Source: JAVKBW01 sp964352715 (GTDB lineage Bacteria; Pseudomonadota; Alphaproteobacteria; UBA8366; Aestuariispiraceae). From it: a DNA stretch of 48,982 nucleotides. Where the stretch lies: positions 1-48,982 of the forward strand of contig CAYGSU010000026.1 in the NCBI GenBank assembly GCA_964352715.1, given 5' to 3'. Position 1 is the first letter of the stretch, and the number at the start of each line of letters is the position of its first letter. A model generated the notes under the pieces. It was not told the origin of the DNA, ran no database searches, and saw only the letters and a list, made by a program, of their open reading frames with translations. A program made the position numbers and the translations under genes. Positions 7,324 through 15,771 of the stretch are shown here, in pieces.

Positions 7324-8796
7324 ATGATGGATATTGAAGGTTTTGTGAATGCGGATGGCCGTGATGACATGGTCAAGCAGGTGCGGGCCAAAATCGATGA
7401 GCTGGGCATTGAGTATCTTTTTCTGCAGTTTGTTTCGATCACCGGCCGCGTCTGCGGCAAGGGTATCCCGTCAGACCATTGGGAATCGATTGCTGAAAAA
7501 GGTTTTCAGCTTGTATACGGCGCAACCGTCAACCTGTTCCTGAACCGCCACGGCGATTACCTCGGTTACGGTCCGCAGGACAAGGAACTGGTCGGTATCC
7601 CCGAGCCCGAAACCTTCTGCCAGCTTCCCTGGGACAAGCGCGTCGCGCGTGTTTTCTGTACGCTGTTCCGCAACCGGGAAGAACGTGAAAACCCGGGTGC
7701 GTTTCTGACCTCCGACAGCCGGGGCAACCTGCGTCGCATCCATGAGGAATTCAAGAGCAAGCATAACGGTCTGCACCTTCGTCACGGCGTCGAGCCGGAA
7801 ATGATGTGGCTGAAGAAAGATGAAAACGGCAAGCCGAACGGCGGTTTTTCCAAGCCGTATTGCTACCATATCGATCAGTTCGAAAGCCTTCGGCCGGTCT
7901 TCATGAAGGTCATCGAATACAGTCAGGCGATGGGTCTGGACATGATTCAGGGCGATCACGAAGACGCCCCCGGGCAGCTGGAACTGAACTTCATGTTCGA
8001 TGACGCGATGCGGACCGCAGATCGTCTGACCACCTATCGGCAGATCTGCGCGCAGGTAGCGCGAGAATTCGGTCTTATCGCCTGTTTCATGTCGAAACCG
8101 TTCATGGGCGTGTCCGCTTCCGGTTGCCACCACAATATTTCGTTCTGGAATGGCGGCGAGGAAAAGATCGTCGTGCCGGGCCGCAGCGATCCGAATGCAG
8201 GCATGCCCTATAGCTGGACCTATCTGAAGGGTGGCGAAAACACCTTCATGCCGGATACCGATGACGTTCAGATGCCGGGCAAGATCGGCCTGCAGGTTGT
8301 TGGCGGCATCGTGAAGCATCTGGGCGCCATGACCGCAATCGGCAGTTCCACGGTGAACTCGTACCGCCGTCTGTGGGACACAGGCTTCTGGGCGCCGATC
8401 TTCGCTGACTGGGGTTACCAGAACCGTACGACCGGCTTGCGGATTTCCGCTCCGGGCCGGTTCGAATACCGCTCGGTCGATTCGATGGTGAACCCGTATC
8501 TGATGGCCAGCGCGATCATCAAGGCTGCTGATGACGGTATCACGAACGATATCGAGCCGGGCCCGCCGGAGGACCGCAACATCTACCAGGCGATGGAAGA
8601 AGGGAAGCAGGTAAGAAAGCTTCCGATGACACTTGGCGACGCCCTTGAAGCACTCAAGAAAGACGAAGTGATTCAGTCGGCTATGCCTGGCGAAATGTAT
8701 CGGCTGTATGACGAATACAAGCGCGATGAATGGGAACGCTTCCTGCACACGACAACGGATTGGGATATGGACACCTATCTCAACTGCCTGCCGTAA
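7324..8796 (+). CDS. glutamine-synthetase-family ligase, candidate gamma-glutamylmethylamide synthetase
   Basis: A 490-residue member of the glutamine synthetase superfamily, which ligates ammonia or an amine to the gamma-carboxyl of glutamate using ATP. Seen: metal-site glutamates in GVEPEMMWL, the HEDAPGQLELNF motif, GCHHNISFW (equivalent of the GS GxHxHxS loop), VNSYRRLWDTGFWAP and WGYQNRTTGLRI. ATGATG at 7324/7327 follows an AAAGGGGGA ribosome site. The three downstream genes encode the separated domains of an N-methylglutamate-synthase-like enzyme and an Amt-type transporter follows, so gamma-glutamylmethylamide synthesis (GmaS role, EC 6.3.4.12) is the favoured function. A GlnT-like glutamine synthetase beside GlxBCD is the alternative. 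The gene at 42343 is a close paralogue. Confidence 0.8.
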   Translation: MMDIEGFVNADGRDDMVKQVRAKIDELGIEYLFLQFVSITGRVCGKGIPSDHWESIAEKGFQLVYGATVNLFLNRHGDYLGYGPQDKELVGIPEPETFCQLPWDKRVARVFCTLFRNREERENPGAFLTSDSRGNLRRIHEEFKSKHNGLHLRHGVEPEMMWLKKDENGKPNGGFSKPYCYHIDQFESLRPVFMKVIEYSQAMGLDMIQGDHEDAPGQLELNFMFDDAMRTADRLTTYRQICAQVAREFGLIACFMSKPFMGVSASGCHHNISFWNGGEEKIVVPGRSDPNAGMPYSWTYLKGGENTFMPDTDDVQMPGKIGLQVVGGIVKHLGAMTAIGSSTVNSYRRLWDTGFWAPIFADWGYQNRTTGLRISAPGRFEYRSVDSMVNPYLMASAIIKAADDGITNDIEPGPPEDRNIYQAMEEGKQVRKLPMTLGDALEALKKDEVIQSAMPGEMYRLYDEYKRDEWERFLHTTTDWDMDTYLNCLP

Positions 8797-8847
8797 AAAT
8801 CAGGACGCTAATCGAAACACTTGTCGACTTTTGAGGAGTACACGCAC

Positions 8848-9783
8848 ATGTGCGGCATAGCCGGCATTATCCACAGAACAGGGGCAACATCAGTAGGCGG
8901 TGAAATGACCGCGATGCTGCAAGCCCTGAAACACCGCGGGCCGGATTCGACCGGCTTCGCCCTCTACGGAACGCCCGACCAGCAGTCTTTCATCATGCGG
9001 CTGAAGGTTGCCGAACAGGAAGAACTGCGCACCGGGTTCCGCATCCACGATCAGGTGAAGGAACGGATCGAAATCGTCGATTCCCGTTTCGCTGAAATGG
9101 GCGCAAAGGTGACGAAGAAGGATCACGCAACCGAATACGCGATGCGGTATCACTTCACGTATGGCGGCGACATGCGCCGGCTTGCGGAATTTCTTGAAGA
9201 CGTTGAAAGCGTTGAAATCCTGTCTGTCGGGCACGGGTTGGAGCTGATCAAGGATCTGGGCGACGCGACCGTTGTCTCCAATCAGTACGGTCTGAACAGC
9301 TTTCAGGGCACGCACGGCATTGGCCATACCCGTATGGCGACCGAGTCGGATGTCGATATCCGGTCGGCGCACCCGTACTGGGCGTTCCCGTATAACGACG
9401 TGTCGGTTGTCCATAACGGCCAGCTTACCAATTACTGGAATTCCCGCCGGGCGCTGGAACGCAAGGGCCATCACTTCAAATCCAACTGCGACAGTGAGCT
9501 GATCGCCGTCTATATCGCAAACCGGATGGACGAAGGCGACGAGCTGGAAGAAGCGATGCACCGGTCGGTCGATGAACTGGACGGTGTGTTCACCTATCTT
9601 GTCGCGACCTCGGACAGCCTCGGGATGGCGAAAGACGTGATGGCCGCCAAGCCGATGGTTCTCTACGAAAGCGACGATCTTGTTGCGCTGGCTTCGGAAG
9701 AAGTTTCGATCCGCGCCGTGATGCCGCATGAAATCGATACATACGACCCGTACGAAGGAGTGGTAATGGTATGGAAGAGCTAA
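8848..9783 (+). CDS. mgsA: class II glutamine amidotransferase subunit, MgsA/GlxB type
   Basis: A 311-residue Ntn-type amidotransferase domain, the free-standing equivalent of the N-terminal domain of glutamate synthase. The start is ATG 8848 (GAGGAG 9 bases upstream), which places Cys at position 2 (MCGIAGI) as the N-terminal nucleophile after Met removal. Seen also: LKHRGPDSTGFAL, HTRMATES and VVHNGQLTNY (oxyanion Asn-Gly). The family hydrolyses the amide of glutamine or, in N-methylglutamate synthase, of gamma-glutamylmethylamide. It ends 13 bases inside the next gene, showing translational coupling. Symbol assigned by operon order and family; glxB is the alternative name. Confidence 0.85.
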   Translation: MCGIAGIIHRTGATSVGGEMTAMLQALKHRGPDSTGFALYGTPDQQSFIMRLKVAEQEELRTGFRIHDQVKERIEIVDSRFAEMGAKVTKKDHATEYAMRYHFTYGGDMRRLAEFLEDVESVEILSVGHGLELIKDLGDATVVSNQYGLNSFQGTHGIGHTRMATESDVDIRSAHPYWAFPYNDVSVVHNGQLTNYWNSRRALERKGHHFKSNCDSELIAVYIANRMDEGDELEEAMHRSVDELDGVFTYLVATSDSLGMAKDVMAAKPMVLYESDDLVALASEEVSIRAVMPHEIDTYDPYEGVVMVWKS

Positions 9784-10631
9784 AACTCGATGCAGGGGCC
9801 GAAGAGACGACCTCGCACATGATGGGCATGCATACCGAGCAGCTCGCCGGTCGCAGCCAGAAGGTCTATTTCGATGCGGAGGAAACGGAGAACTTTACCT
9901 ATCCGTTCCAGTTCGATGTCGACTACAACAAGCGTGCGGAATTCGACGCTGCCGATATGGATACAAGGGCGGTAAACCTGAAGATCCGCTCGCTGATGGA
10001 AGATGGCATCGGCACGATCCTGATGAAGAACCCGGGCGCAAAGCATGCCCTGGCGGTTGGTATTCTGAATCGGCTGAACCTGACGATCGAAGGCAGCCTC
10101 GGCTATTTCGGCTGTGGTCTTGTTGATGGCCCGAATATCCGGATATCCGGCCGTGTCGGCTGGTCCTGTGCGGAAAACATGATGTCGGGTTCTGTTGTCA
10201 TCGAAAAGAACGCCGGGTCTACCTTCGGCGCAGCGATCCGGGGCGGCGATCTGGTCTGCAAGGGCTCGGTCGGTTCCCGTACCGGCATCGACATGAAGGG
10301 CGGAACAATCATCGTCGGTGGAAAGACCGGCGCGTTCTCGGGCTTCATGATGCAGCGCGGCCGCATGGTTATTCTCGGCGATGCCGGCAAGAACCTCGGC
10401 GACAGCATGTACGACGGCACGATTTATGTCGGCGGCAAGATCGAAAGCTGCGGCGTTGACGCCATTGAGGCGGAAATGACCGAGCTGGACTGCAAGTGGC
10501 TTTCCAGAAAACTGGATATCTACGGCATGAAAGCCCCGAACGGCGTCGAGAAAATGACCAAGATTGTCGCCGGCAAGCAGCTCTGGAACTACGACAACCT
10601 CGAGCCTTCTGAGAAGAAGCTGGTTCTCTAA
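9771..10631 (+). CDS. mgsB: glutamate synthase GXGXG-domain subunit, MgsB/GlxC type
   Basis: A 286-residue stand-alone version of the C-terminal right-handed beta-helix of the glutamate synthase large subunit. Repeating Gly-rich turns are visible, including SGRVGWSCAENMMSG, KNAGSTFGAAIRGGD, KGGTIIVGGKTGAFSG and DAGKNLGDSMYDGTIYVGG. In glutamate synthase this domain has a structural role between the amidotransferase and FMN domains. It overlaps the upstream mgsA-like gene by 13 bases and precedes the FMN subunit by 39 bases. It is somewhat longer at its N-terminus than the domain itself. The three-subunit split is the hallmark of N-methylglutamate synthase and GlxBCD proteins. Confidence 0.85.
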   Translation: MEELKLDAGAEETTSHMMGMHTEQLAGRSQKVYFDAEETENFTYPFQFDVDYNKRAEFDAADMDTRAVNLKIRSLMEDGIGTILMKNPGAKHALAVGILNRLNLTIEGSLGYFGCGLVDGPNIRISGRVGWSCAENMMSGSVVIEKNAGSTFGAAIRGGDLVCKGSVGSRTGIDMKGGTIIVGGKTGAFSGFMMQRGRMVILGDAGKNLGDSMYDGTIYVGGKIESCGVDAIEAEMTELDCKWLSRKLDIYGMKAPNGVEKMTKIVAGKQLWNYDNLEPSEKKLVL

Positions 10632-10670
10632 CAGGCCGGTTGCGGCGATCAATACGAAAGGAAGGCAGTT

Positions 10671-12044
10671 ATGCCAGACGATATGGAACGCGGCGACGCG
10701 CCGGTTAAAAAAGTTAAGCGGGATACAAACCGCCTTGGTAAAAGCTTCATGTTTCCGCCGGAAGTTATGGATGACATCCATATCAAGTCGGAACTGGGCC
10801 GCTACCGTATGCGCGGATTTTCCCTGTTCAAGAAAATCCCGACATGGGACGAATTGACGTTCCTGCCCGGAACGCTGACACGCTTCGTCATTGAAGGCTA
10901 TCGCGAGAAATGCCTGACCAAGACGGTTCTCGGCCCGCGCTGCAAGCGGCCGATTGTGCTGGATATTCCCGTATACATTACGGGGATGAGTTTCGGCGCG
11001 CTGTCTTACGAAGCGAAAATCGCTTTGGCCCGTGGTGCGACCATGGCCGGCACGGCGACATGTTCCGGTGAAGGCGGGATGATCCCCGACGAACGGCGCT
11101 ATTCGTCGAAATGGTACTATCAGTGCATCCAGTCGCGCTATGGCTTCAACCCGCACCATTTGCGGTTGGCCGACGCGGTTGAATTCTTCATCGGCCAGGG
11201 CTGTAAGGTCGGTCTCGGTGGCCACCTGATGGGTCAGAAAGTGACCGACCAGGTTGCCGAAATGCGGTCGCTGCCTGCCGGTATCGACCAGCGGTCGCCG
11301 GCCCGTCACCCCGACTGGCTGGGGCCTGACGATCTGGCGCTGAAGATCCAGGAAATCCGTGAAGCAACCAATCACGAAATTCCGATTCAGCTCAAACTCG
11401 GCGCTGCCCGCGTATACGACGACGTTCGTATGGCGGCCAAGACCGATCCTGACGTCATCTACATCGATGGCATGGAAGGCGGTACCGGTGCCGGTCCGCA
11501 CCTTGCGACCGAAGAAACGGGTGTGCCGGGTATCGCTGCCATTCGTCAGGCGCGTAAAGCGCTGGACGATGTCGGCAAGACCGGCGAAATCAGCCTGGTC
11601 TATGCTGGCGGCATCAGAAACGGCGGCGACCTTGCGAAAGCACTCGCCCTTGGCGCCGATGCCGTGGCGATCGGTCATTCGGCCCTGATGGCGCTGAACT
11701 GCAACAAGGACATTCCGGAAGCCGATTTCGAGAGCGAAATGGGTGTGGAACCCGGTTACTGCTATCACTGCCATACCGGCCGTTGCCCGGTTGGCGTTGC
11801 GACGCAGGATCCGAAACTGCGGTCACGTCTGAACCCGGATGATGCAGCGGAGCGTGTTTACAACTTCCTGCACTGTCTGGCGATCGAATGCCAGATGATG
11901 GCCCGAGCCTGCGGCAAGACCAATGTCCATAGCCTGGAGCCGGAAGATCTGGCTGCTCTGACCATGGAAGCCTCGGCCCTCGCGCAGGTGCCGCTGGCCG
12001 GTTCGCAGCACACTGTCGGTCGTCCCGACATGACCCGTTACTAG
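10671..12044 (+). CDS. mgsC: FMN-binding glutamate synthase domain subunit, MgsC/GlxD type
   Basis: A 457-residue protein matching the FMN TIM-barrel domain of glutamate synthase. Seen: ITGMSFGALSYEAKIALARGA, CSGEGGM, QLKLGAARVYDDV, IDGMEGGTGAGP, VYAGGIRNGGDLAKALALGADAV (split here only for reference) and the cysteine cluster CYHCHTGRCPVGVATQ. That cluster corresponds to the 3Fe-4S ligands of glutamate synthase, with C-x2-C-x4-C spacing. In N-methylglutamate synthase the subunit would transfer methylamine-derived nitrogen onto 2-oxoglutarate to give N-methylglutamate. AAAGGAAGG precedes the ATG. The mgdABCD dehydrogenase that normally continues the pathway is not in the window. Confidence 0.87.
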   Translation: MPDDMERGDAPVKKVKRDTNRLGKSFMFPPEVMDDIHIKSELGRYRMRGFSLFKKIPTWDELTFLPGTLTRFVIEGYREKCLTKTVLGPRCKRPIVLDIPVYITGMSFGALSYEAKIALARGATMAGTATCSGEGGMIPDERRYSSKWYYQCIQSRYGFNPHHLRLADAVEFFIGQGCKVGLGGHLMGQKVTDQVAEMRSLPAGIDQRSPARHPDWLGPDDLALKIQEIREATNHEIPIQLKLGAARVYDDVRMAAKTDPDVIYIDGMEGGTGAGPHLATEETGVPGIAAIRQARKALDDVGKTGEISLVYAGGIRNGGDLAKALALGADAVAIGHSALMALNCNKDIPEADFESEMGVEPGYCYHCHTGRCPVGVATQDPKLRSRLNPDDAAERVYNFLHCLAIECQMMARACGKTNVHSLEPEDLAALTMEASALAQVPLAGSQHTVGRPDMTRY

Positions 12045-12054
12045 GAGATTCAAG

Positions 12055-12441
12055 ATGAGCGAGAAAGATATCGACCATTTTCTCAAAGGCGACGGCGTCG
12101 ATACCGAGCGTGAGAAAATCATCGGGCAGCATATCGGCTACCGGTATGACGTTAACCTGGTGCCGGACCCGGACAAGATCACCCCGTTCCTGAAGCAGTA
12201 TATGGAAATCATGGGCTGGGAAGATCTGAACTGGCTGGAAGATGTTCACATGGGTTACGAAGAAGGCCGGCCGGCCGTTTTCGACCGCAACATCAACGGC
12301 TGGGTTTCGGTTCCGTCCAACATCGATCTGCCGGATAACCAGCAGGACCGTGACATGATTGCGCGGGAACTGCTTATCAAGTTCCAGATGTCGGATCGCC
12401 ACCCGATGGTGGAGCTGATGAAAGCCTACGCCAAGTTCTAG
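12055..12441 (+). CDS. conserved-looking small protein of unknown function, last gene of the mgs-like operon
   Basis: A 128-residue acidic soluble protein with no signal peptide, membrane segment or cysteine. It starts 10 bases after the mgsC-like stop with GGAG ahead of the ATG, and a strong hairpin terminator follows it, so it belongs to the same transcript. Notable segments: IGQHIGYRYDVNLVPDPDKI, EIMGWEDLNWLEDVHMGYEE and QQDRDMIARELLIKF. The many aromatic and acidic residues suggest a compact alpha/beta protein or a subunit that docks to the enzyme complex. I do not recognise the family. A structural or accessory role for the MgsABC-like enzyme is inference from position only. Confidence 0.8.
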   Translation: MSEKDIDHFLKGDGVDTEREKIIGQHIGYRYDVNLVPDPDKITPFLKQYMEIMGWEDLNWLEDVHMGYEEGRPAVFDRNINGWVSVPSNIDLPDNQQDRDMIARELLIKFQMSDRHPMVELMKAYAKF

Positions 12442-12461
12442 GCAGGCATCTATTGGTATTA

Positions 12462-12501
12462 CACGAAAAGGGCGTGTCCGTTGGATACGCCCTTTTTCGT
12501 G
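12462..12501. terminator. bidirectional intrinsic terminator
   Basis: CACGAAAA-GGGCGT pairs with ACGCCC-TTTTT-CGTG around a GTCC-GTT-GGAT core. A T-run occurs on one arm and an A-run on the other, so it can end both the rightward mgs-like operon (stop 12441) and the leftward rhodanese gene (stop 12508). Confidence 0.85.
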
Positions 12502-12507
12502 AAGCTG

Positions 12508-12942
12508 TTAGTATTCCGTTCCTTTTTCGACCGGCATGAACGATCTCTTCCATTTGAACATGCCGCCTTTCAGAATCCGAATATTCTCCCAGCCCTGATT
12601 TTTGAGCTTTTTCCATGCCCGGGCTGATACCAGATCACTCTGGCAGACTAATACAACCGGTTCGGATTTGGTGCGGTAAACCGCGCTCTGCGTATCGCCG
12701 GCCTGTTTGGAGAGAACAGAGATCGTCATGTTGGTCGCGCCGGGGATGTGGCTTTCCTTGTATTCCTTCGCCGGTCTCAGGTCGAATACATAAGGCTTGA
12801 TATCGCCCTTAAGCTCTTCTTTCAGGGCGATCGCATCAATGAAGTCCAGCTTGCCGTGGCGTTTTCGCGACAACACGGGCATCGCCATCAGGATGAGCGT
12901 CACCGCCAGGGGTACGAGAAGCCAGGGATCTAGATCGAACAT
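12508..12942 (-). CDS. membrane-anchored rhodanese-domain protein
   Basis: A 144-residue protein with one N-terminal transmembrane helix (about 5-24, PWLLVPLAVTLILMAMPVL) and one rhodanese domain (about 35-138). The candidate catalytic Cys is in VVLVCQSDLVSARAW, and the N-terminal CH2-like motif is VFDLRPAKEYKESHIPGA. Such proteins (YibN-like) present a persulfide-carrying Cys at the inner face of the membrane, and their substrates are generally unknown. The active-site loop CQSDLVSA is longer and less basic than in thiosulfate sulfurtransferases. It lies between the amine-assimilation operon and the amt gene but on the opposite strand, so a link to them is not supported by operon structure. 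Confidence 0.85.
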   Translation of the reverse strand: MFDLDPWLLVPLAVTLILMAMPVLSRKRHGKLDFIDAIALKEELKGDIKPYVFDLRPAKEYKESHIPGATNMTISVLSKQAGDTQSAVYRTKSEPVVLVCQSDLVSARAWKKLKNQGWENIRILKGGMFKWKRSFMPVEKGTEY

Positions 12943-13246
12943 AGAAAAGATTCCTATTTAGGGTTATTTTACAGCCAGTTAGAGGAACAAATTCCCATAA
13001 AAAATATATGGATATTATCCCAGATTCTGGCACACTAACGCCCGCGTGTGTAGCCCGAATGAAACAGAATCGGTAGCCGGTCGTCTCACTACGAAGTGGC
13101 CGGACATCCGAGCGGGGGAAAATTCGAAAGCGGCTATTACACGCAGGGTGTCTTTTGGGAAAAGCGCCCGGTCATACTCTTCCGCTCGTGTGTTGTCGGT
13201 TAAGGCAGGTCCTTTACCGGCTATGCCGTAATGCGGGAGGTTGTGA
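12943..13246. other. intergenic region between rhodanese and amt genes
   Basis: A 304-base divergent spacer. The left third is AT-rich (around 12955-13020) and probably holds the rhodanese promoter. The amt start has GGGAGG 6 bases upstream. I looked for a -24/-12 (sigma-54) promoter, as is common for amt genes: TGGCAC at about 13027 lacks a matching -12 GC. No hairpin or riboswitch was recognised. Confidence 0.6.
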
Positions 13247-14488
13247 ATGGCCGATCAACTTGGAGCTCTCACAGTAATATTTACCGAGGTCTATTACTGG
13301 ATCACGGTAGTTTTCATGTTTCTGATCCATGTCGGGTTCTGCATGTATGAAGTCGGTGCGTCGCGCCGTAAAAACATGATGCACACCCTTATGAAGAATA
13401 CGATGGTCATCCCCTTGGTGACGGTCACATTCTTCTTTTTCGGGTGGTACATCTATTTCGCCTGGCCGAACGGTCCCGGCATNNNNNNNNNNNNNNNNNN
13501 NNNNNNNNNNNNNNNNNNNNNNNNNNNNNNNNNNNNNNNNNNNNNNNNNNNNNNNNNNNNNNNNNNNNNNNNNNNNNNNNNNTGGGGATGGCATCCGGAT
13601 GGCTGGATGGTTCAGATTCTCGGGTATCACGATGCCTATGCGTCTGGCGTTATCCATGCAATCGCCGGCGGGTTTGCACTTGGTATTTTGTGCAATCTCG
13701 GTCCGAGAATCGGAAAGTTTCGCGCAGACGGAACGCCGAGGAACATTGTTCCCCACAACCCCTGGCTGGTTACGGTCGGTCTGTTCCTGATCTATACCGG
13801 CTTCTGGGGCTTCTATGTTGCGTGCAACATTCCGATTTTCGATGTCGGCGAAATGGCCGGTATGTCGGAATCATTCTTCTCGACAACAAACATCTACCTG
13901 ACACCGACCACGACGTCGGCCATTACCTTCAACTTCCTGATGTCTCTGTCCGGCGGTCTGCTGGCCGGCTACATCGTTTCCAAGGGTGATGGCTTCTGGA
14001 CCTATTCTGCGGGTCTGGCCGGTGTTATCGCCGCATCTGCCGGAAACGATCTGTACCACCCGATTCAGGCGATGCTGATCGCCATGGTCGGCGTCTGGGT
14101 CGTCTACAAGATGCACTTCTGGGTCGAACGCACCTTCAAGATTGATGATGCGGTCGGCGCTGTGGCCGTTCACGGGTATGCCGGTTTCTTCGGTGTGGTT
14201 GTGGCAGGGTTCATGCTTTGGGGGTATCCGTCTTCGATGAATGCGGAATACGCCAGCATCACACCCTGGGGCCAGTTCATCGGGGCGATCATCATGTTCG
14301 GTGTGCTAGGTTTCCTTCCGGCATGGATTGTCTCCTTCATCCTGAAGAAGATGAACCTGTTGCGGATTCCTGCAGAAGTCGAACTGGCTGGTCTGGACCT
14401 GGCTGAGTATCATGGCCGGTATCTTGATGAGTCGGAAGTGCTTGAGGCAGAAAAGACCGAGGCTCGTGCCCGCGGCCTTATCAACTGA
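13247..14488 (+). CDS. amt: ammonium/methylammonium transporter (Amt family), with assembly gap
   Basis: Polytopic Amt/Rh-family channel carrying ammonium or methylammonium across the inner membrane. The two pore histidines are present: SGVIHAIAGGFALG (first) and DDAVGAVAVHGYAGFFG (second), as is the N-terminal GFCMYEVGASRRKN helix pair. A 100-N gap at 13483-13582 removes part of the early membrane helices. The reading frame is consistent on both sides. There is no glnK next to it. Instead a small membrane protein follows 22 bases downstream. Position after an mgs-like operon resembles loci in which Amt-type proteins take up methylamine, an inference rather than proof. Confidence 0.9.
   Translation: MADQLGALTVIFTEVYYWITVVFMFLIHVGFCMYEVGASRRKNMMHTLMKNTMVIPLVTVTFFFFGWYIYFAWPNGPGXXXXXXXXXXXXXXXXXXXXXXXXXXXXXXXXXXWGWHPDGWMVQILGYHDAYASGVIHAIAGGFALGILCNLGPRIGKFRADGTPRNIVPHNPWLVTVGLFLIYTGFWGFYVACNIPIFDVGEMAGMSESFFSTTNIYLTPTTTSAITFNFLMSLSGGLLAGYIVSKGDGFWTYSAGLAGVIAASAGNDLYHPIQAMLIAMVGVWVVYKMHFWVERTFKIDDAVGAVAVHGYAGFFGVVVAGFMLWGYPSSMNAEYASITPWGQFIGAIIMFGVLGFLPAWIVSFILKKMNLLRIPAEVELAGLDLAEYHGRYLDESEVLEAEKTEARARGLIN
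13483..13582. other. assembly gap (100 N) inside amt
   Basis: Exactly 100 N. The true length of missing sequence is unknown. Confidence 0.99.
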
Positions 14489-14510
14489 CCCATAGGAAGG
14501 GAGACGAGTA

Positions 14511-14774
14511 ATGTCTACAGGATTGGAAACCTGGACCCAGAACCTGAATGAACTGGGACCATTGTATCCGTTTGTCGGGACAGAATTGATCCTGGCGATC
14601 GTCGGGATCGCGATTTGGGTCTTGTGGCATCTGATTCAGATCAGAAGCGAAAACGCCACGATCAACGAGGAAACATCGCGGTTTTCCGACAAAACCAGGT
14701 TGGAGAAAGCGATGGAAGTCTCAAGTGCAGAATCTCTGGCCAGCTCTCTCAAGGGCAATGCCTCTGATTACTGA
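14511..14774 (+). CDS. small single-pass membrane protein downstream of amt
   Basis: An 87-residue protein with one predicted membrane helix (about 20-43, YPFVGTELILAIVGIAIWVLW) followed by a charged cytosolic tail rich in Glu, Lys and Ser (about 46-87). It begins 22 bases after amt with AAGGGAG ahead of the ATG, and a strong terminator follows, so it is co-transcribed with amt. I do not recognise a family. The size and position suit a small accessory or regulatory subunit of the transporter in place of the missing GlnK, which is inference. Confidence 0.75.
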   Translation: MSTGLETWTQNLNELGPLYPFVGTELILAIVGIAIWVLWHLIQIRSENATINEETSRFSDKTRLEKAMEVSSAESLASSLKGNASDY

Positions 14775-14804
14775 TAGTCTGATACAGTTGGTATCCGACA
14801 CTGG

Positions 14805-14831
14805 AAAGCCCCGGCCTTGCGCCGGGGCTTT
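14805..14831 (+). terminator. intrinsic terminator after the amt operon
   Basis: AAAGCCCCGGC and GCCGGGGCTTT pair perfectly over 11 bases with a CTTGC loop, followed by a T-rich tract. Confidence 0.93.
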
Positions 14832-14914
14832 TTCTTTTCCGGAAAACCGCAACCTTCCATTGGCGTCGGCGGTTCGAGAATGTAGAATCGGTTCAACGCA
14901 AAAGAGGTTCAACC

Positions 14915-15766
14915 ATGACATTAAAATTCACAGCGGCCTGCGTGCAGACCGAAGTCAGCGACAATACGGCCGCGAATATCGAAAAGGCGCGCAGCCTGGC
15001 GCATGATGCCGTGCAAGATGGCGCCGATCTGGTCTGTTTCGCCGAATACTTCACCGGCCTGGCGACGAGAGACGGCGCGCTGGACCCGGTTCCTTTCGCG
15101 GAAGCTGACCATCCGGCCCTGCCGGTTTTCTCGGCTTTTGCACGCGACAACAAGGTACATTTGCTGCTGGGCTCGCTTGGCATCTCTTTGCCTGACGGCA
15201 CGATCGTGAACCGAAGCTATGTCATCGACGATGCGGGGAAGGTGACGGCCCGCTACGACAAGATTCACATGTTTGATGTCAATCTCGGCCCGGGCATGAC
15301 CTATCGGGAATCAGCCGTGCTTTCGGCCGGCGATCATGCGGTCATTGCGCCGACACCCTGGGGCGGGCTGGGCCTGTCCATCTGTTATGACCTGAGATTT
15401 GCGTATCTTTATCGTGCGCTGGCCCAGGGCGGAGCATCGTTTCTGGCAACGCCGGCGGCCTTCACACGCAAGACCGGCGAAGTGCACTGGAAAATCCTGA
15501 ACCAGGCCCGGGCGATTGAACACGGCTGTTTCGTATTTGCGCCCTGTTCGCACGGTTCCGTTGTCGGTGGTGGCGAATGCTACGGGCATTCGCTGATTAT
15601 CGACCCGTGGGGCGAAGTGCTGGCTGAAGGCGCAGGCGACAAGGACATGGCTGTGCTGGCCGAGATCGATACAGGGTTGATCGATGTGGTGCGGAACAAG
15701 GTGCCCGCCCTGCATCATGACAGGTCCTTTACCAGCGCTGCCCCGGCGCAATCTGCGGCGGAGTAG
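14915..15766 (+). CDS. nitrilase-superfamily amidohydrolase (omega-amidase/Nit-like)
   Basis: A 283-residue carbon-nitrogen hydrolase. The catalytic triad is visible: Glu in DLVCFAEYF, Lys in RYDKIHMFD and Cys in LSICYDLRF. Length and the KIHMFDVNLG segment place it with Nit1/Nit2-like omega-amidases, which act on alpha-ketoglutaramate or on deaminated glutathione, rather than with plant-type nitrilases. It is followed 5 bases later by an unknown gene. A role in clearing omega-amides fits a region rich in glutamine-like metabolism. The alternative of a housekeeping deaminated-glutathione amidase is equally likely. Confidence 0.88.
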   Translation: MTLKFTAACVQTEVSDNTAANIEKARSLAHDAVQDGADLVCFAEYFTGLATRDGALDPVPFAEADHPALPVFSAFARDNKVHLLLGSLGISLPDGTIVNRSYVIDDAGKVTARYDKIHMFDVNLGPGMTYRESAVLSAGDHAVIAPTPWGGLGLSICYDLRFAYLYRALAQGGASFLATPAAFTRKTGEVHWKILNQARAIEHGCFVFAPCSHGSVVGGGECYGHSLIIDPWGEVLAEGAGDKDMAVLAEIDTGLIDVVRNKVPALHHDRSFTSAAPAQSAAE

Positions 15767-15771
15767 AGCCT

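Noticed and set aside
9780..11774. 664-codon minus-strand open frame across the mgsB/mgsC-like genes
   Set aside because: Antisense shadow created by codon bias; the plus strand encodes clear glutamate synthase domains.
13022..13040. Possible sigma-54 promoter (TGGCAC) upstream of amt
   Set aside because: No GC at the -12 position and about 200 bases from the start codon; a chance match is likely.
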